This document shows positions 26,608 through 35,863 of a DNA stretch of 64,000 nt, in pieces. The position numbers were made by a program, and so were the translations under genes. The notes beneath the pieces are model-generated. The model made no database searches. It saw only the letters and a program-made list of their open reading frames with translations, and had not been told where the DNA came from. The stretch spans positions 1 through 64,000 of the forward strand of contig JAIQFV010000020.1 of the NCBI GenBank assembly GCA_020073085.1. The letters are read 5' to 3'. This DNA comes from Terriglobia bacterium. Its GTDB lineage: Bacteria > Acidobacteriota > Terriglobia > JAIQFV01. Each line of letters begins with the position of its first letter. The first letter of the stretch is position 1.

Positions 26608-27697
26608 TCCATACTGGTGGATCAACTGGTGGGACCCCTCGAAGAAAAAACAGTTCTTTGAATCAACAGGAATTCAACTGGGAAAGCCTAAACGGGAAGC
26701 CAAGGAGGTGCTCAAGCAGCGCGAAGGTGCCACCGCCAACGGATTGAATGTATCACCCAAACAAATGAAATTTGAAGACGCGGTTGAAATCTTCAAACAA
26801 GAATATGTCCCCCGGAAGAGTGTGGGAACCCAACGATTCTACAAGTACAACCTCCCCACCCTGAAGGGACATTTTGGGGCCATGAAGCTTGGAAAAATAA
26901 CTGTTCAGGATGTTGAGACCTATCGAACCCAACGTCAACAGGCGTCGCCCAAGCATGATTCTGAGGGCAAGACAAGGATTAAGAACGCGACCATCAACCG
27001 AGAAATTGCCGCACTGGGCAAGTTGTTTACTTTTGCCTGGAAGAAGGAATGGGTGATCAAAAACCCCGTGCGGATGTTAGAGCCGCGTTTATTGCCCGAA
27101 GAGGAGCAGCGCCGGGAAGCTCACTATATGGACTTCGTTGAACAGGGAAAAATCTGCGCCAAGGCCCCGGAGTTCTTGCGTGACATCGTGGAGCTTGTTC
27201 TGAATACCGGGGTGCGTTACCAAAAGGAACTGCTACCACTGCGTTGGGAGAACGTGGACCTGAATCTCGGGGTTATCGGGATTGTGGCTTCCAAAACAAG
27301 AGCAGGCATCAGAGAGATCCCTCTCAATGATGCCGCCATTGCAATCCTGAAGCGCAGGAAGGCTGATTCTGCCTCCGAATGGGTATTTCCTTCATCCGTC
27401 GAGCCAGGGAAGCATCTGAGTGCTCCCAGGAAGGCGTGGGTGAAAACCCTCAAGGATGCCAGGGTGGCATATTTCCCCATCTACAATCTGCGCCACACCC
27501 ACAGGACCCGGGCCAAACTGGTGGGAATGAATGTTGAGGTGATGCAAGAGGTGATGGGGCACTCTGATCCGTCGATGGCGAAGCGATATTCGTTGCAGAG
27601 AATTGATTTTCAACGAGCCGAGTTGAACAAGCTTTGTGCGAGCCCCGCCGTTACCGCATCCGAGGACAATCTCACGCTAGAGGAACTGGTTCAGTAG
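26582..27697 (+). CDS. Tyrosine recombinase / phage-type integrase
   Basis: 371 residues from ATG 26582, with AAAGGAG upstream; a longer frame through the XRE gene is rejected. The N-terminal arm-binding part (GVFRKKGSPYWWINWWDP) and SAM-like core-binding domain are followed by the catalytic domain: TGVRYQKELLPLRWENVDL (Arg I), SKTRAGIREIPL (Lys), YNLRHTHRTR (Arg II; first His of the H-x-x-R box is Tyr), GHSDPSMAKRYS (His and the nucleophile Tyr). It points at the tRNA-Ala gene 93 bases downstream, the usual layout for integration into a tRNA 3' end. Confidence 0.85.
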   Translation: MGVFRKKGSPYWWINWWDPSKKKQFFESTGIQLGKPKREAKEVLKQREGATANGLNVSPKQMKFEDAVEIFKQEYVPRKSVGTQRFYKYNLPTLKGHFGAMKLGKITVQDVETYRTQRQQASPKHDSEGKTRIKNATINREIAALGKLFTFAWKKEWVIKNPVRMLEPRLLPEEEQRREAHYMDFVEQGKICAKAPEFLRDIVELVLNTGVRYQKELLPLRWENVDLNLGVIGIVASKTRAGIREIPLNDAAIAILKRRKADSASEWVFPSSVEPGKHLSAPRKAWVKTLKDARVAYFPIYNLRHTHRTRAKLVGMNVEVMQEVMGHSDPSMAKRYSLQRIDFQRAELNKLCASPAVTASEDNLTLEELVQ

Positions 27698-27789
27698 GTT
27701 TACATGACAATTTACATGTCAAAATGGAATGGTGGGAAGGAAGCTGAGTTGGGGAGAACGGGGAAGCCCATGAAAGGATTGAAGAAGAT

Positions 27790-27866
27790 TGGTGGACCTG
27801 ATGGGGCTCGAACCCACGACCTCATGACTGCCAGTCATGCGCTCTCCCAAACTGAGCTACAGGCCC
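27790..27866 (-). tRNA. tRNA-Ala (GGC)
   Basis: On the minus strand the acceptor starts GGGCCTG and ends CAGGTCC-A-CCA with CCA encoded. The D-arm GTAGCTCAG...GAGAGC, the anticodon stem CATGA/TCATG around CTGGCAG (anticodon GGC) and the T-arm GTGGGTTCGAGCCCCAT all fold. Its 3' end faces the integrase, making it the probable attachment site. Confidence 0.93.
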
Positions 27867-27982
27867 ACTCTCGCAGAGCGACCAGCATACTACTCGATGT
27901 AGGGAAGTTTTGCAAGAAGTGCGCGGGTCTTTCAGGGCGGGTCCGTTGTGGAGCGATGAACCAGGGCTTGAATAAAGTCTCG

Positions 27983-28383
27983 GGTGCCGCAGGCATGCGC
28001 TCTTTGCATGCCTGCGAATGATGATTATTCAGGCCTCCGCCCGAGGCCCTTTCGCGGGTACCGCAGGCGTCCGGAACATCTGGTGTATGGTTACGGGAGA
28101 CGCGTTTCCACGCGCAGGCATACAAAGAGCGCCTGCCTGCGGCACCCGGGGTTTCCGGGGACCCCTACACGGGGCATTCCGCATGCTCGCTTGTTCGCAG
28201 GCATACAAAGAGCGTATGCCTGCGGCATCCAAGGCCTGCCTCGGACCCACAAAGAACGTATACCTGCGGCACCCGGGGTTTTCTGGGACCCCCACCCGGG
28301 GCCTTCCACATGCTCGCTTGTTCGCAGGCATACAAAGAGCGTATGCCTGCGGCACCCACAAAGAACGCCTGGCTGCGGCACCC
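27983..28383. repeat. Cluster of palindromic REP-like repeats
   Basis: At least six copies of a ~33-base imperfect palindrome (core GCAGGCATACAAAGAGCGTA) at about 27983, 28113, 28197, 28249, 28323 and 28357; the first is inverted, the fourth and sixth are shorter. Between copies runs a second element ending GCGGCACCCGGGG and CACCCGGGGC. Spacing is irregular. They lie between the island's tRNA and the first permease gene. Confidence 0.85.
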
Positions 28384-28545
28384 CGCGAACTCTCTGCGTC
28401 TACTGCGGCTCCGCGTTATATTGTTCAAGGAAATTCGATCCTGTCCGAAATCTACGAAAAATTTTGGCGGGCAGTTGAAAATTCTGCGGAACCTCAGCCG
28501 GGTTTTTTCGTCTAAGTGGATGAATCTCCCCGGAGGTTGACGCGA

Positions 28546-31083
28546 ATGGACCATCTTCTGGCCGACGTTCGGTATGCCGTCCGTGTGCTTCTGAAGGATC
28601 CGCTGTTCACCGCCCTGGCGGTACTGACCCTGGCACTCGGCATTGGCGCGAATACCGCCATCTTCACTCTGCTGGACCAGGTTTTGCTCCGGCTCTTGCC
28701 TGTAAAGAATCCGCAACACCTGATGCTGCTCACCATGCGCGGCCGCCATTACGGCAACAACTGGGGCGGCAACGCGATCTCGTATCCGATGTACCGTGAT
28801 TTTCAGGATCACAACGAGGTTTTTTCGGGCATGTTCTGCCGCTTCCCGACCCGGGTGAACCTCACCTTCGGAGGGCAGGCGGAGCGCGTGGAAGCGGAGC
28901 TGGTATCAGGTACCTATTTCAACGTGCTCGGGGTGACCACGGTCCTGGGACGTCCGTTTACGCCGGAAGACGATCGCCTCCCCAACGGGCACCCCCTGGT
29001 GATCCTGAGTTACAATTTTTGGAAACAGCGGTTTGGCGGCGATCCGGCGATCCTCGGAAAAACGGTGACGGTCAACAAGCACGATATGACCGTGATCGGA
29101 GTGGCGCAAGCCGGCTTTGATGGCGTGGAATTGGGCTATACGTCAAAGCTGTTCATTCCGGTCATGATGCAGCCACAAGTCTTGATCGTTCCCATGGAAA
29201 TGCTCACGGACCGCCGCAGCCGTTGGGTAAATGCGTTCGGACGCCTGAAGCCGGGGGTGACGCAGAAACAGGCCAAAGCATCCCTGCAGCCGTTCATGCA
29301 TTCGATGCTCGAAATGGAGGTGCGCGAGCCGGCCTTCAGCCGTGCCTCGACCTATGATCGGGAGCAATTTCTCAAATGCTGGATCGACGTGTTGTCCGGG
29401 TCGCAGGGCCGGTCCTATTTCCGCCAGGAGCTCTCGACGCCGCTGTGGGTGCTGATGGCCATCACCGGGGTCGTGCTGCTGATCGCTTGCGCCAACCTGG
29501 CAAACCTCTTGCTGGCCCGGGCGACCGGACGGCAAAAGGAAATTGCGGTGCGCTTGTCGGTGGGCGCGAGCCGGGGACGCATTGTTTCTCAACTCCTCGT
29601 GGAAACACTGTGTCTTTCCGCGGTCGGCGGTCTCGCCGGTCTCGCCCTGGCTTTTTGGGCTGACAGGGCGCTCATGGCGATCTATCTCCCGGCGGACTCC
29701 GGGGGATTAAGTATCTCAACGGTGCCTGATTTTCGAATTCTTCTGTTTACCTCGGCGGTGACCATATTGACCGCACTCCTTTTTGGTCTCGTGCCGGCCC
29801 TGAAGACGACGAAGCCGGATATCGGGAAGACCTTAAAGGATCAGGCGGGGTCCGTTGTGGGCGGCGGGCATGGGGGACTGCGCAAGACGCTGGTCGTCAC
29901 CCAGGTCTCTCTTTCCCTCCTGCTTTTGATCGGCGCCGGCCTTTTCCTCCGCAGTCTGAATAATCTGAGCCGCCTGGGCCCGGGCTTTTCCGCGGAGCGG
30001 CTAGTGGGATTCAACATTGACCCGTCGCTTGGCGGTTACTCGGTCGAAGACCAGAAGATTTTTTATCAGCAGTTGACCGACAGCCTCAGTTCAATTCCAG
30101 GGGCTCAATCGGTGGGCCTGGCCTCGATGCGTATTCTTGAAAACAACGAATGGGACAGTGGAATGACAGTGGAAGGGTACACGCCCGGGAAACCCGATGA
30201 TCATGCCCAGCCTTACATGAATCAGATCAGTCAGAACTATTTCGCGACCCTCGGCGTGCCCATCGTCGCGGGCCGCGATTTTACCGTCAAGGACAACCAC
30301 GAAGTGAAATTCGGCCCCCAGCCCGAGGACTGGAGCCCGACCACAGTCATGATCAACCAGGAGTTTGCACGGCGCTATTTTCAAGGGCAAAATCCCGTCG
30401 GTCACCACCTCGGATTCGGGACCGATCCGGGGACGCGCACGGACATGGAAATCATCGGGGTGGTGAAGGATATCAAGTACACGAACCTGCGGGATGACAT
30501 TCCGCCGCAGGCTTTCATTCCTTATTACGGGAGTCATTTCATGGGCAGCATGACCGTTTACCTGCGAACGGCCGTCGATCCGAATCAGTTAATGCCGACG
30601 GTGCGGGCGAAGGTGCGGGACCTCGATCAGAACCTGCCCATCTATGAGATGCGGTCGATGGAGGCCCAAGTCAACAACTCGCTCACCACCGAACGGATGA
30701 TTGCGAGCCTGTCGACGGTGTTCGGTTTCCTGGCAACCCTGCTGGCGGTCATCGGACTTTACGGAGTGATGGCTTACACTGTATCCCAGCGACGGCGCGA
30801 AATCGGCATTCGGATGGCGCTGGGAGCCGAGCCCAGGAATGTGATCGGAATGGTGATGCGCGATGCGCTGTTGCTGGTCGCCATCGGTGTGGCCGTCGGC
30901 GTGCCCTTCTCGTTGGGTGTGATGCGGGCGGTCCAGAGCCAGCTCTTTGGACTGACGGCCCATGACCCCTCAACCCTGGCCCTGGCCACAGTTGGACTGG
31001 TGTTCGTCGCCTGCGTCGCGGGGTACCTTCCGGCTCTTCGCGCCAGCCGCCTCGATCCGATGGCCGCATTGCGGTATGAATAA
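28546..31083 (+). CDS. ADOP-family (FtsX/MacB-like) permease
   Basis: 845 residues; ATG 28546 follows CGGAGG. The N-terminal LLADVRYAVRVLLKDPLFTA, then [20 protein letters not shown], is the hallmark of the acidobacterial duplicated orphan permease group. One periplasmic MacB core domain precedes an FtsX block (WVLMAITGVVLLIACANLAN, then ATGRQKEIAVRLSVGASRGR); a second periplasmic domain and a second FtsX block (QRRREIGIRMALGAEPRNV) follow. No ATPase gene adjoins it, as is usual for this family. The role of these orphans is not established. A good marker that the host is Acidobacteriota. Confidence 0.9.
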   Translation: MDHLLADVRYAVRVLLKDPLFTALAVLTLALGIGANTAIFTLLDQVLLRLLPVKNPQHLMLLTMRGRHYGNNWGGNAISYPMYRDFQDHNEVFSGMFCRFPTRVNLTFGGQAERVEAELVSGTYFNVLGVTTVLGRPFTPEDDRLPNGHPLVILSYNFWKQRFGGDPAILGKTVTVNKHDMTVIGVAQAGFDGVELGYTSKLFIPVMMQPQVLIVPMEMLTDRRSRWVNAFGRLKPGVTQKQAKASLQPFMHSMLEMEVREPAFSRASTYDREQFLKCWIDVLSGSQGRSYFRQELSTPLWVLMAITGVVLLIACANLANLLLARATGRQKEIAVRLSVGASRGRIVSQLLVETLCLSAVGGLAGLALAFWADRALMAIYLPADSGGLSISTVPDFRILLFTSAVTILTALLFGLVPALKTTKPDIGKTLKDQAGSVVGGGHGGLRKTLVVTQVSLSLLLLIGAGLFLRSLNNLSRLGPGFSAERLVGFNIDPSLGGYSVEDQKIFYQQLTDSLSSIPGAQSVGLASMRILENNEWDSGMTVEGYTPGKPDDHAQPYMNQISQNYFATLGVPIVAGRDFTVKDNHEVKFGPQPEDWSPTTVMINQEFARRYFQGQNPVGHHLGFGTDPGTRTDMEIIGVVKDIKYTNLRDDIPPQAFIPYYGSHFMGSMTVYLRTAVDPNQLMPTVRAKVRDLDQNLPIYEMRSMEAQVNNSLTTERMIASLSTVFGFLATLLAVIGLYGVMAYTVSQRRREIGIRMALGAEPRNVIGMVMRDALLLVAIGVAVGVPFSLGVMRAVQSQLFGLTAHDPSTLALATVGLVFVACVAGYLPALRASRLDPMAALRYE

Positions 31084-31421
31084 GGCCGGGGTCAGGGGTC
31101 GAGAGAAGCAGGTATTAGATGGATGATAGGTGATAGAAGGGGATAGGGAAGGCAGTTTCCAGTTCGAAGTCCAAAGTCCAAAGTCCAAAGTTGGGAAAAA
31201 AAATGATTCGCGGGGTCAGACGATTTCGGGTGGTTCCGCAAGCCCGAGAGCGTCAGGGATGCCGAATCAACGAATCAGACCTGTCGAGGCCATTCAGGAA
31301 GTATCGCCACTCGCAGACTTGCGGAAACCGCATGTCTGGTGCCGCCTGCTTTTTTCACCTCTGCGGTGTAAGATCTCACCGGTTAGCGGCTGTTCCTAAT
31401 AATTCATGAGGTGAATCTCTT
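31084..31421. other. Intergenic, no gene seen
   Basis: About 340 bases. A short AAAGTCC tandem repeat (around 31170-31190) is the only visible structure. GAGGTG before 31422 belongs to the next gene. Confidence 0.4.
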
Positions 31422-31988
31422 ATGGCCAAGGTACTGGTGCGGTACACGGATTACTTTGCCCAGACGATCCAGCGTATGCGGGAAGACGGACTGCTGCTGG
31501 TCACCCTGGGCGCGGACGGGAAACCCAATGTCATGACCATCGGGTGGGGAACGATTGGCTCCATCTGGTCGCGATCCGTTTTCATTGTGCTGGTGAGACC
31601 TTCGCGCCACACGTACAGCCGGCTGGAGGAGGTCCGGGATTTTACCGTCAATGTTCCTCCCCGGGAACTGTCGGCGGCGGTCAGCCATTGCGGGACTGTA
31701 TCAGGACGGGATCACAACAAGTTCCAAGAAATGCATTTGACCCCGATGCCGAGCCGGGAGGTGCGCCCTCCCGTCATCAAGGAATGCCTGGTGCACTACG
31801 AGTGTCGGACCCTGCATCGGAATGATTTGGAGCCCGACGCGCTGGTCCAGGCGGTGCGCGAGGAGTTTTACACCACCGGCGATTTCCACCGCGTCTACTT
31901 TGGAGAGATTGTGTCCGCCTATGCCGACGAGGATGCCGGTCAACGCCTGAGCGCCACCCCGGTGGGAGTGATCAAACCTGCTCCATAA
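31422..31988 (+). CDS. Flavin reductase-like FMN-binding split-barrel protein
   Basis: 188 residues; GAGGTG ten bases before the ATG. PNVMTIGWGTIGSIWSRSVF, then VFIVLVRPSRHTY and FTVNVP, are the strands of the flavin reductase-like domain that cradles FMN (compare flavoredoxin and Pht/FlaRed proteins). A Cys in SHCGTVSGRDHNKF follows, also common in this group. Probably binds FMN and reduces a small substrate or metal; no partner gene is adjacent. Convergent with the 32169 gene. Confidence 0.8.
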   Translation: MAKVLVRYTDYFAQTIQRMREDGLLLVTLGADGKPNVMTIGWGTIGSIWSRSVFIVLVRPSRHTYSRLEEVRDFTVNVPPRELSAAVSHCGTVSGRDHNKFQEMHLTPMPSREVRPPVIKECLVHYECRTLHRNDLEPDALVQAVREEFYTTGDFHRVYFGEIVSAYADEDAGQRLSATPVGVIKPAP

Positions 31989-32168
31989 CAGCAAACCCCC
32001 AACCAGCAAATTTGAAGGTTGGATCATTCCGTTGTTCATCGGGCCCGTGGAGTGCGGCCTTCGGGGCGCATTTCGGGGCCACGAAGAGAAAGCGGGGACG
32101 TGCCAGGCGGGCCGAATGGATGAAATCAGGGATAGAAAGCGGTACGGGGCGTTCCGCACTCCAAGCGG

Positions 32169-32747
32169 TTACCGCAGGGGAATTCCTTCACCCAGCTGTA
32201 GCATTCCCGGAAGCTCAATGGACCCGAAGTCCTTTTCGAGCACGACAGTCGTCTCCAGCGCCAGGGAGCCTTGACCCTTGATCGTGCCGGGCCGAATGGC
32301 CTTGATCCTCCCACCCTGGATTTGCAGGACAAACCCTTCCAAGGTGAACTCCGCCGTCAGGGTGAAGTCGATTTGGGTCAGTTTCGCTCCCTTGAAGAGT
32401 ACTTCCACACAGGGGTGATGCTCCGACTTTACCGAGTGCTCCGCCAGGGACACCAGATAGGTATCCGCAGGAGGATATTTCCCCGGATCTGCAAACTCTT
32501 CGACCTCCCGATATTTCTTCCAGGCGGGGAGAAGAATGTCGAGGAGAGGCACGTCGAGTGTTTCGAGAATCTTCTTCGCGAGCACATCCGAGACGGCATC
32601 CCACTTGATCGCCTTCGACCCCTTGGCCAGCGCTTCTCGCAGGGCGGGCATGAACCGGCTGGACTCCACGGCAGTACGTGACGCCGGAGGCAGGGTGTTG
32701 TCGGGCAGCGCGAAGCAATCCCTTAGATTCATCTGATCTTCATTCAT
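32169..32747 (-). CDS. Hypothetical protein coupled to the PASTA/PKD protein
   Basis: 192 residues. Its ATG overlaps the stop of the upstream PASTA gene (ATGAATGA), so it is translationally coupled. First half helical (FMPALREALAKGSKAIKWDA), second half a run of beta strands (LTQIDFTLTAEFTLEGFVLQ and onwards), with no signal peptide or Cys motif. No family recognised. The coupling suggests it serves the membrane protein, perhaps as a cytosolic partner. Confidence 0.6.
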   Translation of the reverse strand: MNEDQMNLRDCFALPDNTLPPASRTAVESSRFMPALREALAKGSKAIKWDAVSDVLAKKILETLDVPLLDILLPAWKKYREVEEFADPGKYPPADTYLVSLAEHSVKSEHHPCVEVLFKGAKLTQIDFTLTAEFTLEGFVLQIQGGRIKAIRPGTIKGQGSLALETTVVLEKDFGSIELPGMLQLGEGIPLR

Positions 32748-34983
32748 GGATCTTCTCGATTCTGGTGCATAGGGGGCCATGAGAAGTCGTTGATTGGTCC
32801 CCGGCCGGGTGCACCACGCGGAACTGCCAGCTGCTGGAAGCGATCGGAGTATCGGGCCCCTGCGGCCACTGTCGGCCCGCATCTCTTTCAACGCGAAGGC
32901 TCAGCTTCTGCATCTGTATCCACCGGTAGGCAGAAAAAGTTCCCGCGCCGGCCAGAAGCACAGCACCCAGGATGGCTCCGATGATACCCCATGCAGGGAT
33001 TTGAGCCGGTGCGATCACCACCTGAATAGGATCGCTCGTGTAAAAATGCTCATGGACGCTCCCGCCGCCCGGCAATGGCTCGTGGATGGTGCGCACCGTG
33101 ACCCATGCCGAGTATTGATTGCCCTGGCGATAGGAATGCTGCGCGTTGGGGGAGTCTGACGCTTCGACCGGTGTGCCGTCTCCAAAGTGAAAATTGTAGA
33201 CTGCTCTGCCAGCTTGGGTGGACGGGGTCACGACCGCATGGAATTGAATGGGCTCGTTCTCCCTGGGATGGCTCGGTGTGGAGAGCAAGGTGACATCGAG
33301 GCGCGCGACGTGCACGGGATACTCGACCCGGTTGCTGATGACTTGCCTGTGGCCGAGCGTGGCCGTAGCGAACACCACATAGTCGCCATCGTCGGCGTAC
33401 TGGTGGGTTACTTCGGGCACATCCAGTTCGCCGGTGCGCTCGCCTTCGCCGAAGGTGAATTGAAATGTCGCGCCGGGAAACGGGGGAATGAGTTCAACAT
33501 TGAAGGTCACCGCCTCCCCCGGCAGGGCGTTTGTCGGGTTGGGTCGCAAAATGAGGGAGTGAATGATCTGCTTGCTCACCTCGAAACTCACGCTTGTCCC
33601 AAGCCGCACCTGCGTGCCTGCTTGCGGATATTGTGACACCACCACCCCGGTTTCTTCCTCCGAATCCACCTCTCTGATCTCGGAGTCACTCGGCTGCAAC
33701 CCGGCATTCTGCAACCGTTGCAGGGCTTCTTCCTTTCTTTCCTGCACCAGGTTTGGGACCTCTACGGTCGGTACAGCGGGCTTGGCAGCAGCGATAGCCA
33801 CCTGGACGGGGGTGCCCCTTTGAACCAGGGTTTCAGGTTGTGGCCGCTGGTCGAAAATGGTGCCCGGCCGCGCCTGGTCCGTTATGATCTCTTTAGCTCC
33901 CCCATACTGCAAGCTGCGCTGTGCTAATACTGCCTTGGCCGCCACCGGTGTCATTGAGTGAAGATTGGGAACGCGCACCAAGTTGCTGTCCGGACGTTTC
34001 TCGGGTGGTCCCTTCGTCCCTGACGGTGATTCAGGCTCACCCGGTGGCGGTTTCTCCGGTTGCTTTCCAGGGCGGGGTTTGGATGATTGTTTCGGCGGTG
34101 GAGGCGTGAGGTTGGGCCCGCGAGCGACCCAGACCGCCACCGCGCTGTCCATCGGCGCACTCTCAGGGGGTTGCGGCCGTTGTCTCGCCACTCGTTCGGG
34201 CGAGGCGTCATAGTTGCCGAAATAAACTTCGCCCATCACGAGATGAGCCCTACGGAGAATCGCTGCCGCTTCATCGACCGTACGGCCTCGTAGGTCCGGG
34301 ACCGGGGTCGTCGGCGGCGCGTGAGGTGACCCGCGAGCGATCCAGACTGACACGGCGCTGCCCGCCGGGGCATTTTCGCCGGACGGCGGCTGTTGTTTCG
34401 CCACTTGACCGGCCGGGGCATCGTAACTCCCGTATTGGATTTCACCCAGCACAAGGTGCGCCTGCCGCAAGGTCTTCCGCGCCCCATCGGGCGTTTGACC
34501 CCGTAGATTAGGTACCGGGGTGGACAGTTGCCCGGGAGGGGGCTCGCGAGCCACCCAAACTGCCACGGCGCTGCCTGTCGGCGCAATTTCGCGGGGCGGA
34601 GGATATTGTCTTGCCACCTGGCCGGCCGGGACGCCGTAGATTCCATAGGTGACCTCTCCCAGAACAAGATGAGCGCGGCGCAGGGTCGCCATGGCCTGCT
34701 TTGGTGTTTGGCCCCGCAGGTCCGGGACTACAGCGGTGGTCTGGGCTGTAGCGAGGTTCGCGACTTTCTGCTTTTGCGGCGCGACTTCCAACTTCTCGAT
34801 GGAATCCTTCGACTTCGCTTGTTTCTGCTGCGGGGGAGCGCCTTCAATGACGCCGCTAAGAAATAAAATGAAAAGGAGGACCAAGCCGATGAATCCGAAA
34901 CCGATCCATAGTCCGGCCTGACCGGCATGGATAGAAAGACCCCTTCGCTTCGTTTCGGAAGAGATTCTTGCCCTCATCCCCAT
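32740..34983 (-). CDS. Membrane-anchored protein with five PASTA and two PKD domains
   Basis: About 747 residues. One membrane helix near the N terminus (GFGFIGLVLLFILFLSGVI), then five PASTA repeats (each VP[DN]L...A...L..A...G, ending in a QxP-x-GT/SAV segment) at about 80-470, a Pro-rich linker between the third and fourth, then two PKD-like folds (FTFGEGE...HQYADDGDY; FHFGDGT...HSYRQGNQY), and a last helix GIIGAILGAVLLAGAGTFSA. Unlike PknB-type proteins there is no kinase domain. PASTA domains bind peptidoglycan or lipid II, so an envelope-sensing or scaffolding role is likely. Start choice is uncertain: an ATG 25 codons upstream is also in frame. Confidence 0.8.
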   Translation of the reverse strand: MGMRARISSETKRRGLSIHAGQAGLWIGFGFIGLVLLFILFLSGVIEGAPPQQKQAKSKDSIEKLEVAPQKQKVANLATAQTTAVVPDLRGQTPKQAMATLRRAHLVLGEVTYGIYGVPAGQVARQYPPPREIAPTGSAVAVWVAREPPPGQLSTPVPNLRGQTPDGARKTLRQAHLVLGEIQYGSYDAPAGQVAKQQPPSGENAPAGSAVSVWIARGSPHAPPTTPVPDLRGRTVDEAAAILRRAHLVMGEVYFGNYDASPERVARQRPQPPESAPMDSAVAVWVARGPNLTPPPPKQSSKPRPGKQPEKPPPGEPESPSGTKGPPEKRPDSNLVRVPNLHSMTPVAAKAVLAQRSLQYGGAKEIITDQARPGTIFDQRPQPETLVQRGTPVQVAIAAAKPAVPTVEVPNLVQERKEEALQRLQNAGLQPSDSEIREVDSEEETGVVVSQYPQAGTQVRLGTSVSFEVSKQIIHSLILRPNPTNALPGEAVTFNVELIPPFPGATFQFTFGEGERTGELDVPEVTHQYADDGDYVVFATATLGHRQVISNRVEYPVHVARLDVTLLSTPSHPRENEPIQFHAVVTPSTQAGRAVYNFHFGDGTPVEASDSPNAQHSYRQGNQYSAWVTVRTIHEPLPGGGSVHEHFYTSDPIQVVIAPAQIPAWGIIGAILGAVLLAGAGTFSAYRWIQMQKLSLRVERDAGRQWPQGPDTPIASSSWQFRVVHPAGDQSTTSHGPLCTRIEKIHE

Positions 34984-35863
34984 CTCTTTTCGTTGAAGTT
35001 CTTCCGTGATGTTTAGAAAACGAAATCGGGCGCCGAATCCTCGATATCTCGAATCCATTGCCGCTTTACCAACGACTGTACGCTCGCTGCATCAAGAGTG
35101 TCAAGAGTGCGAATCGCGCATTCGATTGCGGAATGCGGAGTTCGAATTGCGAAATTGAAGAACGGAGTCGATGGACTCATAGGGATGAGGAATTATGGGG
35201 ACGAGTCGGATTTGTTCCCGAAGCGATTCGTTTGGAAAGCCTTGGTTTGTCTGTTTTCCGGCGGATCACTGGATCTTGCTTCAAGCTGGGGAAAGGAACC
35301 ATTCCTCTGCCGCCGCAGGTCAGGGAGACATCGGTTGCCGAGGTGTGAGGTGTGGCTGCGGGTTGGGACTGAAGAATCCCACGGGTGAGGCCAGGGTAAT
35401 TTCGTCCTGCAGGAGCGCTGCAGTTTCGCCGACAGTATTGGATTCGATGGAGTGACAAACCCAGGGCAGGCTGACCGCGGACCTTCGAAGGAGACCACCC
35501 AAGGCATCGCTACAATCTGCGGGCAATCCTGCCTTCCGCTGTCCGGTTCTGGGATGATATGATTTCACTTTCGAACACTCTCTGATGGACACAGAACTGC
35601 GTCCCCTTCAACAAACTCTTGAGTTTCAATCAGAAGGTGGCGGTTCGGAAATGGCATGAAATATGCTGTTTTTCAGATTCGATACTGCCCGGAGTTTTGA
35701 GATTTCCGTGTCTCCGTTCGAGGAGCAGTGCTAGGGCGACGGAGGCCTCTGAATTACTGTAGAAGTGGACCTTCCCTCTTAGTTCATATTTCGTATTTCC
35801 TGGTCACTCGAAAGATTGTTGGACGGATGTTCCATACAGTCCCCTTTGGCATGAAGAGGAAAG
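34984..35863. other. Non-coding stretch between divergent genes
   Basis: Almost 900 bases. Near 35060-35160 there are short direct repeats of the sort GAATCGCGCATTCGATTGCGG / TGCGGAGTTCGAATTGCGAAATT. Frames are short and lack ribosome sites. Promoters for both neighbours should be here, but none stands out. Confidence 0.4.

Noticed and set aside
27983-28383. Repeats after the tRNA as a CRISPR array
   Set aside because: Spacing is irregular, units are palindromic and in both directions, and no cas gene is near.
28165-28812. Minus-strand frame of 215 codons across the repeats
   Set aside because: Made largely of the repeat sequence and the antisense of the ADOP start.
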